This document shows positions 18,691-28,170 of a stretch of DNA of 37,975 nucleotides, piece by piece. Under the pieces are notes generated by a model. The model had not been told where the DNA came from and did not search any database. It saw nothing but the letters and a program-made list of their open reading frames with translations. Position numbers and translations under genes: made by a program. The stretch's first letter is position 1. The number at the start of each line of letters is the position of its first letter. This DNA is from Bacteroidales bacterium (lineage in GTDB: Bacteria > Bacteroidota > Bacteroidia > Bacteroidales > UBA932), in assembly GCA_024692185.1 (NCBI GenBank), contig JAILMV010000093.1, positions 1 through 37,975 of the forward strand. Reading direction: 5' to 3'.

Positions 18691-20145
18691 CTATCTTTTC
18701 TTGCGTGAGAAGAGCAGAGACGCAACAGCGAGTACGGGATAGATTTCCACGCGCCCCATGAACATATCGATGGTATAGAGGAACTTCGCAGCGGAAGGCT
18801 CGGCGTTGTAGTTGCCCAGCGAGCCTATGGTGCCCGCGGCGGGACCCACGTTGTCCAGGCAGGAGATGGTGCCCATTATGGCATTCACGCTGTCCGAACC
18901 CACTGCAAGGCAGAGGATGGTGGATATCAGGAAGATGATGAAGAAGGCTGCCACATACATTACGTGCGGAGCTACATCCTTGTCCGGGATGGGCTTTCCG
19001 TTCACCCTGACCTCCAATATGGTGGAAGGATAGACGGTACGTTTGATATGTATGGCCAGGGATTTGAGCACCAGCAGCACCCTGTCGGACTTGAGACCGC
19101 CGGTGGTGGAGCCGGCCATACCGCACTGGATACCTGCAATTATGGTAAGCACTGCAGGGAAGAGAGGCCAGACGCTATTGTCGCAGATGGCAAGACCCGA
19201 AGTGGAAGTGTAGCTGAACACCTGGAAACTGCCCCAGAGCAGGGCCTGCCCAAAGGAATCGGCCACCTGATTGGTCCAGAGCGACATGGACACCAGCAGC
19301 GAAATGACTATCAGGGTAACGGTGTAATACTTGAATACATCGTTGTTGAAGGGTTTCAGCGAGCGGTTCACTATCGCAAAGAACAACATGCCGAAATGCA
19401 GGGTAGATGCATACATGAAGAACATGGTCACCAGCGAAATCGGCACGGAATCGAAAGCTGCGATGGACAGGGTCCGGGTACTGAATCCTCCCGTGGCGCA
19501 CACGCTGAAGGTATGGCAGATGGCGTCGAAGGCAGGCATCCCGGCAATCATATAGGAAATGAAGGCCGCGACGTTCATCCCGAGATATACGGAAGTGAAG
19601 ATGCTGACGGTCTGGTTGGCGCGTACGTTATATGTATCCTTCGACAGGGAAGATAGCTCCATGTTGGTGAGCCTCAGCCTCATAGGGCTGGACGAAGGAA
19701 TGATAAGCAGCAGGAACACAACTACTCCCAAACCGCCGATGAAATGTGTGGAACTCCTCCAGAACAGCAAGGATTTAGGCAGGACTTCCACCTCTTCCAA
19801 TATGCTGGCCCCTGTAGTGGTAAAGCCCGAGACGCTCTCGAACCAAGCATTGACCACCGTGAAAGGGCCGCCCCACATCACGTAGGGAAGCATTCCGAAG
19901 ATGAAAGACAGTATCCAGGAAAGCACGATTATGACATAGCCCTCCCGCATGGTGATCGCGGAAGTCTTGCGTACGAAGATGAAGGGGAAGATACCGAAGA
20001 TGAAGGTCAGCAGGAAACTGATGGACAGAGGTGCGATCGCAGTATCCTCACTGCCGAAAATGGCAATGAGAAGGGCAATGAACATGAATAGCGCACTCAC
20101 GAGGAGTGCGATACCGACGTTTCTGCTGATTGTCTTCCAGTTCAT
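18691..20145 (-). CDS. trkH: TrkH family potassium uptake protein
   Basis: 484 aa membrane protein with repeated filter-like motifs SGFTTTGASI, CATGGFSTRTLS, TSTSGLAICD, GSTTGGLKSDR. Confidence 0.93.
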   Translation of the reverse strand: MNWKTISRNVGIALLVSALFMFIALLIAIFGSEDTAIAPLSISFLLTFIFGIFPFIFVRKTSAITMREGYVIIVLSWILSFIFGMLPYVMWGGPFTVVNAWFESVSGFTTTGASILEEVEVLPKSLLFWRSSTHFIGGLGVVVFLLLIIPSSSPMRLRLTNMELSSLSKDTYNVRANQTVSIFTSVYLGMNVAAFISYMIAGMPAFDAICHTFSVCATGGFSTRTLSIAAFDSVPISLVTMFFMYASTLHFGMLFFAIVNRSLKPFNNDVFKYYTVTLIVISLLVSMSLWTNQVADSFGQALLWGSFQVFSYTSTSGLAICDNSVWPLFPAVLTIIAGIQCGMAGSTTGGLKSDRVLLVLKSLAIHIKRTVYPSTILEVRVNGKPIPDKDVAPHVMYVAAFFIIFLISTILCLAVGSDSVNAIMGTISCLDNVGPAAGTIGSLGNYNAEPSAAKFLYTIDMFMGRVEIYPVLAVASLLFSRKKR

Positions 20146-20951
20146 CGTTTGAGATCGGCTTTCTTCATTGCGGAGATACGCTTCTTGAGCAGTTTGTTCT
20201 CCTCGGCAAGCTCCTTGATTTCCACGTTAAGGTCGTGCAGCTGGTCGTCCCCGTTGAAGTCATAGAGATAATCCCGTTGATAGTTACGGTAATTCTTCAG
20301 GGAGGACAGCATCCTGTATATTGGTTTGGAGTAGTTGGATTCCAGGAAGAAAAGAAGCATCAGCACCAGCAGCAGGCCCACGCCGACAGCGATGATGCCG
20401 GGAATGATGCTGCGGTAGAATGCTCCTTGGAAGGTTTCGGAATTATCCGCGAGTTCCTCGTAGATTGCATTGGAGAGGGCATCGATATCGCTGCGCAGGC
20501 GGTTGTAACGGGGCTGCAGGCGCTCGAAATACCAGGACCTGGTATCGATGAAATCCGATGCGAGCACATCTTCCAGTTCGAAAGAAGTCAGCATATAGGC
20601 AGCATAGGCATACTGCACCGAATCGGCCAGATGGGCCACCTTGCTGTTGGGGGCGGAGGAACTCAGGCTGTCGCAACGGGAGGTGAAGGCATCCTCGTCG
20701 AAACTCGGCAACTTGTTGGACGAATCATCCCCTACCACGGCCAACAAGGCCAGATTGTAGGAGTTCGCATCGTCATATAGTTTCTGAGCAGCATTGATGC
20801 TCTCGATGTTGTCCGCTATCATATCGGAGATGTAGGAACTCATCCTTCCGTATTCCATGACGGAGATGATGCTGGAGATCAACAACACCAACGCGATGGA
20901 AATCAGGCTTAGGAACAACTTTGCCCTTAAGGACAGTCTCATCTCTTTCAT
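20142..20951 (-). CDS. Two-TM membrane sensor-like protein (4-helix-bundle-like extracytoplasmic domain, HAMP-like linker, coiled coil, no output domain)
   Basis: 269 aa; TM1 LFLSLISIALVLLISSIISV, helical periplasmic region, TM2 IIPGIIAVGVGLLLVLMLLFFLE, then SKPIYRMLSSLKNY and coiled coil to stop. ATGA overlap with trkH. Confidence 0.65.
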   Translation of the reverse strand: MKEMRLSLRAKLFLSLISIALVLLISSIISVMEYGRMSSYISDMIADNIESINAAQKLYDDANSYNLALLAVVGDDSSNKLPSFDEDAFTSRCDSLSSSAPNSKVAHLADSVQYAYAAYMLTSFELEDVLASDFIDTRSWYFERLQPRYNRLRSDIDALSNAIYEELADNSETFQGAFYRSIIPGIIAVGVGLLLVLMLLFFLESNYSKPIYRMLSSLKNYRNYQRDYLYDFNGDDQLHDLNVEIKELAEENKLLKKRISAMKKADLKR

Positions 20952-20977
20952 TTTTTAAAAATTTTTAAAAAACTTTA

Positions 20978-20985
20978 CAAAAATA
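20978..20985 (-). promoter_or_regulatory. Bacteroidota-type -7 element (TATTTTTG) for the sensor-trkH unit
   Basis: CAAAAATA on + strand, upstream of start 20951; divergent from the ROK promoter. Confidence 0.45.
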
Positions 20986-20997
20986 CTAATAATTTGC

Positions 20998-21005
20998 TAA
21001 TTTTG
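20998..21005 (+). promoter_or_regulatory. Bacteroidota-type -7 element (TAATTTTG) for the ROK gene
   Basis: TAnnTTTG match with TTTA at 20974-20977 as a degenerate -33 element (20 nt spacer). Confidence 0.5.
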
Positions 21006-21026
21006 TAACACATATTGCTAAGACTT

Positions 21027-22193
21027 ATGACTATACCGCAGAAAGGAATAATCGATCTTTGCATAAAGAATGGCGATTGCAGCATTGCAGACTTGAGCCG
21101 AGAGTTGTCCGTCAGCGTTCCTACTGCCACCAAACTGGTTTCGGAATTAATCTCTGAAGGGTACCTTATAGAAAAGGGGAAAGTGGGTACCAGCGGCGGG
21201 CGTCGGCCCAATACTTTCGGTCTGAATCCTGAAGCAGGCTATTTTGTCGGAGTGGATGTTGCCAGGCAGCATTTCCACATAGCCATCGCGGATTTTACCG
21301 GCACCCTGAAATTCTTCATCCAGGATATTTCGTTCGTGCTTGAGGCCAATGCCGATTCGTTCCGCACCATGTGCAAGAAGATCAAAGAGGTAGTTGCAGG
21401 TTCCGACATACCTTGGGACAAGGTACTCGGAATAGGCATCAGCCTCTCAGGCAGGGTTAACCCTGAAATGGGCTTCAGTCTATCATATTTCGTCAGCGAC
21501 GACATTCCTCTCAAGGACATCTTCCAGCGCGAACTCGGTGCTCCGGTCAGCATCGAGAACGATTCCCGTGCCATGACCTATGGAGAGTATGTCACGGGCG
21601 GGCGGGATGCCGATTCGGACATGCTCTTCATCAACCTCAGCTGGGGTCTTGGAATGGGTATGATACTGGATGGCCAGCTTTACTACGGCAAATCCGGCTT
21701 CTCCGGAGAATTCGGGCACTTCCCTCTCCTGGACAACAACATCATCTGCCGTTGCGGCAAGATCGGCTGCCTGGAAACCGGTGCATCCGGCTCCGCCCTG
21801 ACCAAATGGATAGTCAGCCGCCTGAAGGAAGGGCGCAGGTCTTCGCTGTTCAATATCTACAATGAAAAAGGAGATATCACCCTGCAGAACGTGCTGGATG
21901 CCATAGAAGATGAGGACGTGCTCGCCATCGAAGGTATCGGTGCCATAGGGGAAACCCTCGGCCGCGGAATTGCAGGACTTATCAATATATTCAACCCCGG
22001 TCTGGTGGTCATAGGAGGTCGCCTGATAGTAGGAAAAGACTATCTGATGCTGCCCATCCGCACGGCCGTCAACAAGTTCTCCCTCAGCAAGGTGAGTGCA
22101 GACACCAAGATACGCTTCTCCAAACTGGGGCGCAGCGCAGGTGCCATCGGGGATTGTCTGTTATCCCGCAGCAAATATCTGAACCAGATTTAG
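21027..22193 (+). CDS. ROK family transcriptional regulator/sugar kinase (NagC/XylR-like)
   Basis: N-terminal winged HTH (CSIADLSRELSVSVPTATKLVSELISEGYL) followed by ROK domain with CRCGKIGCLETGASGSAL. Start set at MTIPQKG. Confidence 0.9.
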   Translation: MTIPQKGIIDLCIKNGDCSIADLSRELSVSVPTATKLVSELISEGYLIEKGKVGTSGGRRPNTFGLNPEAGYFVGVDVARQHFHIAIADFTGTLKFFIQDISFVLEANADSFRTMCKKIKEVVAGSDIPWDKVLGIGISLSGRVNPEMGFSLSYFVSDDIPLKDIFQRELGAPVSIENDSRAMTYGEYVTGGRDADSDMLFINLSWGLGMGMILDGQLYYGKSGFSGEFGHFPLLDNNIICRCGKIGCLETGASGSALTKWIVSRLKEGRRSSLFNIYNEKGDITLQNVLDAIEDEDVLAIEGIGAIGETLGRGIAGLINIFNPGLVVIGGRLIVGKDYLMLPIRTAVNKFSLSKVSADTKIRFSKLGRSAGAIGDCLLSRSKYLNQI

Positions 22194-22205
22194 CGTTCCG
22201 GACAA

Positions 22206-24383
22206 CTAGCTTATGAACAGCAGCTCCCTGTATTTGGGAAGCGGCCAGCTGGCGTTGTCCACTATTTCCTCAAGAGCGTCGATGGGCTTGCGTATTCCCG
22301 GGATCATGTCGGCAATATCGCTGTAGGCCAGGGCCCTCTTGTACATATCCTCGATCTTGTTGGCCTTCTTGCGAGCCTCGGTGATATCGTGAACTTTCTG
22401 GCGGATTTCAGTGATGAGCTTGGAAATCTCGCGGGCGATGAACACATCTTCCGAAGCACTGTCGGCACCCAGGATTTCCTTCTGCAGGGAAATGTTCTTG
22501 AGCAGCCTGGTCTGGAAGTCCATAGCGGCGGGGATGATGTGGTTGGTAGCCATCCTGCCCATCACCCTGGCCTCGATCTGGATCTTCTTCACATAGGTCT
22601 CGAGCTTGACCTCGTTGCGGGCGTGAAGCTCCTTTTCGGAGAATACCGAGCAACGCTTGAACATCTCCACGGCCTCGCGCTTCTCGTACTCCTGGAGCAT
22701 CTTGGGAACCACCGATTCCGTGTCCAGACCTCGGCGGGCGGCCTCTTTCTTCCATTCTTCGGAATAGCCGTTGCCTTCGAAGCAGACGGTATCCAGGACC
22801 TTGGAGATAAGCGGCTTGAGGGTGTCCATAATGGCTATGTCCAGGGCTTTTCCTTCGGAGAGGGCCTTGTCCAGTTCCACTTTGAAATCCATCAGCTGCT
22901 CGGCAACTGCAGAGTTCAAGGTTATCATTGCACCGGCGCAGTTGGCGCTGGATCCGACGGCACGGTACTCGAAACGGTTGCCGGTAAAGGCGAAGGGAGA
23001 AGTACGGTTGCGGTCGGTATTGTCGATGAAGATTTCGGGTATGCCTATGGCACCTACCGATGTCCCCTTCTTACCTGCAATTTCTATGGGAGTGCCGGAA
23101 GGCAGTTCCACCAGTTTGTGGAGGACGTCGTTCATGGTCCTGCCGACGAAGGCGGAAACTATTGCCGGAGGGGCCTCGTTGGCTCCCAGGCGGTGGGCAT
23201 TGGTTGCGGAAGCGATGGCTGCCTTGAGCAGGCCGTTATGCCTCTGCACTGCGTAGAGGGTGTTCACGAAGAAGGTGAGGAACTGGAGATTTCCCTTTGC
23301 ATCCTTGCCGGGCGCGAAGAGATTGGTTCCGTTGTCGGTACCCAGGCTCCAGTTGTTGTGCTTACCGCTGCCGTTCACGCCGGCGAAGGGTTTTTCGTGA
23401 AGCAGGACCACGAAGCCATGTTTGCGGGCCACCTTGTGCATCACGTTAAGTATCTGTTGGTTCTGGTCGTTGGCCAGGTTCATCTCTCCGTAGATGGGAG
23501 CGAATTCGAACTGATTGGGAGCGACCTCCTTGTGCCTTGTCTTAAGGGGAATTCCAAGCTTGTACCCTTCGGTTTCCAGCTCCTTCATGAAGGCTGCGAC
23601 ACGGGAAGGGATGGCGCCGAAATAATGATCGTCCAGCTGCTGATTCTTGCTGGATTCGTGCCCCATCAGGGTGCGTCCGGTAATCATCAGGTCGGGCCTT
23701 GCGGCGTAGATGTCTTCATCTACCAGGAAGTACTCCTGCTCCCATCCGAGATAGGCATAGATCCTCTTGACCTCGGGGTCGAAGAGCTTGCAGAGAGGCA
23801 GGGCTGCGTCGGAAACGGCCTTGATGGAACGTTTGAGCGGGGTCTTGAAGTCCAGGGCCTCGCCGGTATAAGCCACGAATACGGTGGGAATGCAGAGGGT
23901 ATCGTCCTGAATGAAAACGGGAGATGCAGGGTCCCAGGCCGTGTAGCCCCTGGCTTCGAAGGTGGCACGTATGCCGCCGTTAGGGAAGCTGGAAGCATCC
24001 GGTTCCTGCTGGACCAGGGCCTTTCCGGTGAAGGATTCTATCACTCCCCCGTGCCCGTCGTACTCTATCAGGGAATCATGCTTCTCGGCGGTTCCGTCGG
24101 TAAGAGGCTGGAACCAATGGGTTATATGGGTAACCCCGTGTTCAAGGGCCCACTGTTTCATCCCGGCCGCCACTTTGTCGGCAGTGGAAAGATCGAGCGA
24201 AGAGCCGTCGTCGATGCACTTGGTAAGGGCGTCGTAAGTCGCGGGATCGAGATAACGGCGCATCTTCTCGCGGTTGAAAACAAGCTCTCCGAACCAGCTG
24301 GAGACTTCATTTTCGGGTGCAGGCAGCTCGACAGCCTTCTTCTTGAAGGCCTCAAGGACTATCTTGGTTCTTAAGTTTCCCAT
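22206..24383 (-). CDS. glnN: Glutamine synthetase type III
   Basis: 725 aa; THWFQPLTD, KNQQLDDHYFG, APNQFEFAPIYGEMNLANDQNQQ, VNGSGKHNNWSLGTDNGTNLFAPG, NRTSPFAFTGNRFEYRAVGSSANCAG. Confidence 0.95.
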   Translation of the reverse strand: MGNLRTKIVLEAFKKKAVELPAPENEVSSWFGELVFNREKMRRYLDPATYDALTKCIDDGSSLDLSTADKVAAGMKQWALEHGVTHITHWFQPLTDGTAEKHDSLIEYDGHGGVIESFTGKALVQQEPDASSFPNGGIRATFEARGYTAWDPASPVFIQDDTLCIPTVFVAYTGEALDFKTPLKRSIKAVSDAALPLCKLFDPEVKRIYAYLGWEQEYFLVDEDIYAARPDLMITGRTLMGHESSKNQQLDDHYFGAIPSRVAAFMKELETEGYKLGIPLKTRHKEVAPNQFEFAPIYGEMNLANDQNQQILNVMHKVARKHGFVVLLHEKPFAGVNGSGKHNNWSLGTDNGTNLFAPGKDAKGNLQFLTFFVNTLYAVQRHNGLLKAAIASATNAHRLGANEAPPAIVSAFVGRTMNDVLHKLVELPSGTPIEIAGKKGTSVGAIGIPEIFIDNTDRNRTSPFAFTGNRFEYRAVGSSANCAGAMITLNSAVAEQLMDFKVELDKALSEGKALDIAIMDTLKPLISKVLDTVCFEGNGYSEEWKKEAARRGLDTESVVPKMLQEYEKREAVEMFKRCSVFSEKELHARNEVKLETYVKKIQIEARVMGRMATNHIIPAAMDFQTRLLKNISLQKEILGADSASEDVFIAREISKLITEIRQKVHDITEARKKANKIEDMYKRALAYSDIADMIPGIRKPIDALEEIVDNASWPLPKYRELLFIS

Positions 24384-24387
24384 CTAT

Positions 24388-25290
24388 TTAAAGAATGTTC
24401 ATTGATTGTTCGCGGATCTTCTCGAGCTCATCTTTCATGCGCACGACGGCCTTCTGTATGGAAGGATTGTTGGCTTTGGAACCGGTGGTGTTGATTTCCC
24501 TGCCCATTTCCTGGATTATGAATCCCAGTTTCTTGCCGGGGCAGGCTTCGCCGTCGATGGTATCCCTGAAATAGGCGCAGTGCTGACGCAGGCGCACCTT
24601 TTCTTCGTTGATGTCGTATTTCTCGAGCCAGAAAATCATCTCCTGTTCGAAGCGCTCCTTGTCGAGCTTGATGTCCAGTTCCTTGGCGGCGGAAAGTATC
24701 CTGTCGCGCACGGCCTGGATCCTCTCGCCCTCGTGGGCCTCGACCTCATCTTCCAGGGCAAGGATGTTGGCGACCCTGCCGGTAACGTCCTTGTAGAGGG
24801 CCTCGCCTTCCTTGGCACGATAGGCATCCACGGCGTTCAGGGCCTCGTCGAAGGCAGCTTCGACCAGCGGCCAGTTCTCTTCGGTAATGATGTCGTCTTT
24901 CCTGACCGCTACCACATCCGGTAATCGCAGGGCTGCAGTGAAGAGTTCGTTGTTCATGCGGTCGGCCGAATCCATGGAAAACATGGAGATGCCGGGAAGG
25001 CTCTTGCGGATTTCCAGAAGCTGGGAATAGTAGCTGCGGACGATTTCGGCGTCCACTACCTTGGCGGACTCGGCCGCATTTGCCTCGAAATTGATATAGA
25101 CATCGATGGTTCCGCGCACCAGGACATCGGCTATCTTCTGACGTATCAGGAGGTCCTTGTCCTTGGGGATCAAAGAAGATTTGATGCTGATGTCGGCGCT
25201 TTTGGAGTTCAGGGTACGGATTTCGATGGTCAGTTTACCGGAGGCGAGGGCCGCCTCGGCTTTTCCGTATCCCGTCATGGATTTGATCAT
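24388..25290 (-). CDS. YicC family endoribonuclease/stress-induced protein
   Basis: Start MIKSMTGYGKAEA; C-terminal GKKLGFIIQEMGREINTTGSKANN, both diagnostic of YicC. Confidence 0.93.
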   Translation of the reverse strand: MIKSMTGYGKAEAALASGKLTIEIRTLNSKSADISIKSSLIPKDKDLLIRQKIADVLVRGTIDVYINFEANAAESAKVVDAEIVRSYYSQLLEIRKSLPGISMFSMDSADRMNNELFTAALRLPDVVAVRKDDIITEENWPLVEAAFDEALNAVDAYRAKEGEALYKDVTGRVANILALEDEVEAHEGERIQAVRDRILSAAKELDIKLDKERFEQEMIFWLEKYDINEEKVRLRQHCAYFRDTIDGEACPGKKLGFIIQEMGREINTTGSKANNPSIQKAVVRMKDELEKIREQSMNIL

Positions 25291-25354
25291 ACTAACTAGA
25301 CTTTTAACTCGCGAATTTACAAAAATCTTTGGTTAATACTCAATTAATTATACT

Positions 25355-25362
25355 TAAATTTG
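25355..25362 (+). promoter_or_regulatory. Bacteroidota-type -7 element (TAAATTTG) for the acyltransferase at 25384
   Basis: TAnnTTTG match with TTTG at 25328-25331 (23 nt spacer). Confidence 0.5.
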
Positions 25363-25383
25363 TGAAGTTAGGACAATTTAAAG

Positions 25384-26448
25384 ATGACAGGAAACACTAA
25401 TAAAAGATTCCTGGCCCTGGACATTCTCCGAGGCCTCACCATAGCATTCATGTGCATAGTGAACAATCCCGGAACCTGGTCGCATGTTTACGCTCCCCTG
25501 AGGCATTCTCCATGGAACGGCTGTACCCCCACCGACCTGGTTTACCCTTTCTTCATCTTCTGCATGGGGGTTGCCATGGCCTTTGCCTTCTCCAAATTCG
25601 AAGGCTTGAATGCAGCGGCAGCCAAGAAGATATTCAAACGCAGTTTCCTTATCTTCCTTACAGGTTTCCTGCTGAACATCTTTCCCTTCTATAATTTGGA
25701 CCCGGGGCATTTCAGGATACCCGGAGTCCTTCAGAGAATTGCCCTGAGCTATCTGCTGGCCTCACTGATAGTACTGGGATGCAAGAAGGACGTAAAAAAG
25801 GTCGCGGTCTGCGGAGTCGGACTCGCAGTAATGTTCACGTGTTGTCTGCTGACAGGAGGAGACCTCAGCCTGGAAGGCAACGCAGCTCGAAAGCTGGACC
25901 TTGCTGTTTTCGGAGAGAATTACATCTATCACGGATATGGGATCCCATTCGACCCCGAGGGCCTGTTGGGCACGCTTACAGGAGCGTGCACGGCCATTCT
26001 GGGCTTCCTTACCGGTTCGATGATAAAGAAAGGTACTGACGCCCGCAGCACAATCATAAAGCTGCTGGTTTCCGGCTTGCTCTGCCTCGGCGCAGGAAAG
26101 CTTCTGGACATTTGGCTTCCCATCAACAAACCACTATGGTCGGTCTCTTTCGTACTCTATGCCGGAGGATGGGCAATGCTGGCCCTCTGCCTGATTTCCT
26201 TTCTCACGGACGAACTGGGATGGAGCAAGATCTTCGTGCCGGCGCAGGCAATGGGAATGAATGCCTTGATGGCCTTCATTCTCAGCGGCTGCATAGCCAG
26301 ATTGTTTTCCGTGAGCGGATGGCACCCGGGGCAGCTCTATTTTTCCGCCAACGAACTCACATCGCTATGCTATGCATTGCTGTTCATGTTGCTCATCTTC
26401 TGCCTGCTCTGGCTGCTTTACAAAAAGAAGATATTCATCAAATTCTGA
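25384..26448 (+). CDS. Membrane acyltransferase of the heparan-alpha-glucosaminide N-acetyltransferase/NagX-like family (DUF5009-like)
   Basis: RFLALDILRGLTIAFMCIVNNPG, PTDLVYPFFIFCMGVAMAFAF, multiple TM helices. Confidence 0.85.
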   Translation: MTGNTNKRFLALDILRGLTIAFMCIVNNPGTWSHVYAPLRHSPWNGCTPTDLVYPFFIFCMGVAMAFAFSKFEGLNAAAAKKIFKRSFLIFLTGFLLNIFPFYNLDPGHFRIPGVLQRIALSYLLASLIVLGCKKDVKKVAVCGVGLAVMFTCCLLTGGDLSLEGNAARKLDLAVFGENYIYHGYGIPFDPEGLLGTLTGACTAILGFLTGSMIKKGTDARSTIIKLLVSGLLCLGAGKLLDIWLPINKPLWSVSFVLYAGGWAMLALCLISFLTDELGWSKIFVPAQAMGMNALMAFILSGCIARLFSVSGWHPGQLYFSANELTSLCYALLFMLLIFCLLWLLYKKKIFIKF

Positions 26449-26487
26449 TTGTCAGTGCTGCAGGTTGCAGGTTTACAAAATAGTTCC

Positions 26488-26495
26488 TATTTTTG
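26488..26495 (+). promoter_or_regulatory. Bacteroidota-type -7 element (TATTTTTG) for glnS
   Basis: TAnnTTTG match with GTTG at 26464-26467 (20 nt spacer), 23 bp upstream of the ATG at 26518. Confidence 0.5.
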
Positions 26496-26517
26496 TAAGA
26501 TTTTATACAAAGCCAAA

Positions 26518-28170
26518 ATGGAAGAAGAACGCAAACTGAATTTCCTAGAAGAAATCATCGAGAATGACCTGAAGTCCGGAAAAATGGATTCAATCCTGAC
26601 CCGTTTCCCTCCGGAGCCCAATGGCTACCTGCATCTCGGCCACGCCAAGAGCCTCTGCATCAACTTCGGCCTCGCTCAGAAATATGGCGGCAAGACCAAT
26701 CTCCGCTACGACGATACAAACCCCACCAAGGAAGATACCGAATATGTAGATGCCATCAAGGAGGACATCAAATGGCTCGGCTTCCAGTGGGAGAAGGAAC
26801 TTTACGCATCCGACTACTTCGACCAGCTCTACGAGTGGGCCGAACAGCTGATAAACCGCGGCCTGGCCTATGTTGACGACCAGACCCAGGAGGAGATAAG
26901 CGCAGGGCGCGGCACCGTGGAGACTCCCGGAAAGGAGAGTCCCTGGCGCAACCGCACTCCCGAAGAGAACCTCAGGATCTTCCGCGAAATGCGCGACGGC
27001 AAGTACGCCGACGGCGAGAAAGTGCTCCGCGCAAAGATAGACATGGCACATCCCAACATGATGTTCCGCGACCCTATCCTCTACCGCATCAAACACGCAT
27101 CGCACCACCGTACCGGGGACAAATGGTGCATCTACCCGATGTACGACTACACCCACGGCCAGTGCGACTCCATCGAACATATCACCCACTCCATCTGCAC
27201 CCTCGAATTCGACGTGCACCGTCCTCTCTACGACTGGTTCATCGAGACCCTGGGAATCTTTCCCAGCCATCAGTACGAATTCGCCCGCCTCAACCTCACC
27301 TACACCCTGATGAGCAAGCGCAAGCTTCTCGAACTCGTGCAGAAAGGCCTGGTGGCAGGATGGGACGACCCCCGCATGCCTACGCTCTGCGGTGTGCGCC
27401 GCCGCGGCTATACCGCTGAGGCCCTGAAGATGTTCTGCGACAAGATCGGTGTCAGCAAGCGCGACCAGCTGATGGATATCCAGCTGCTGGAATGGTGCGT
27501 AAGGCAGGACCTCAACGCCCGTTCCAACCGCTACATGGTAGTTCAGGATCCCATAAAGCTTACCATCACCAACTATCCTGAAGGCCAGGTAGAATGGTTC
27601 GACTGCCCTCTCAACCCGGCAGAACCCGAAGGAGCCACCCGCAAGGTCCCCTTCACCCGCGAACTCTACATCGAGCGCGCCGACTTCATGGAAGATGCTC
27701 CCAAGAAATTCTTCCGCCTCAAACCTGAGGGAGAAGTGCGCCTGAAATATACCTACATCATCAAGTGCGAAGAGGTAATAAAAGACGCCGAGGGCAATAT
27801 CGTCGAGCTGAAGTGCAGCTACGACCCTTCTACCCGTCCCGGCAACGGCGAATGGCGTTCCGTCAAGGGTACCATCCACTGGGTCAGCACACAGTTCGCA
27901 AAGGAAATCACCCTGCGCAACTACGACCGTCTCTTCACCCTTGCGGATATGAGCCAGGTTCCCGAGGACAAGGACTACAAGGACTTCCTCAACCCAGAAT
28001 CCCTGGTGGTTGCCAAGGCTTATGCGGAGCCCGCGCTGCTGGAAGATGCTTCCGGAATAGCAGTACAGTTCGAACGCACAGGCTACTACATCAAGGACAA
28101 AGACTCCACTGAGAAAGAACCCATATTCAACAAGACTACATCCCTCAAGGATTCATATAAGCCTGAATAA
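26518..28170 (+). CDS. glnS: Glutaminyl-tRNA synthetase
   Basis: TRFPPEPNGYLHLGHAKS (HIGH region), LRYDDTNPTKE, YTLMSKRKL (KMSKS-like), DVHRPLYDWF. Confidence 0.95.
   Translation: MEEERKLNFLEEIIENDLKSGKMDSILTRFPPEPNGYLHLGHAKSLCINFGLAQKYGGKTNLRYDDTNPTKEDTEYVDAIKEDIKWLGFQWEKELYASDYFDQLYEWAEQLINRGLAYVDDQTQEEISAGRGTVETPGKESPWRNRTPEENLRIFREMRDGKYADGEKVLRAKIDMAHPNMMFRDPILYRIKHASHHRTGDKWCIYPMYDYTHGQCDSIEHITHSICTLEFDVHRPLYDWFIETLGIFPSHQYEFARLNLTYTLMSKRKLLELVQKGLVAGWDDPRMPTLCGVRRRGYTAEALKMFCDKIGVSKRDQLMDIQLLEWCVRQDLNARSNRYMVVQDPIKLTITNYPEGQVEWFDCPLNPAEPEGATRKVPFTRELYIERADFMEDAPKKFFRLKPEGEVRLKYTYIIKCEEVIKDAEGNIVELKCSYDPSTRPGNGEWRSVKGTIHWVSTQFAKEITLRNYDRLFTLADMSQVPEDKDYKDFLNPESLVVAKAYAEPALLEDASGIAVQFERTGYYIKDKDSTEKEPIFNKTTSLKDSYKPE

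Noticed and set aside
22389-24374. 661-aa plus-strand ORF opposite glutamine synthetase III
   Set aside because: Mirror ORF from GC-rich codon usage; no recognisable domain; the minus strand encodes a clear full-length GSIII.
26448-26480. Short direct repeat GCTGCAGGTTGCAGG upstream of glnS
   Set aside because: Too short and imperfect to distinguish from chance; the promoter elements explain the region.
26590-27879. 429-aa minus-strand ORF opposite glnS
   Set aside because: Antisense artefact of codon bias; glnS is unambiguous.
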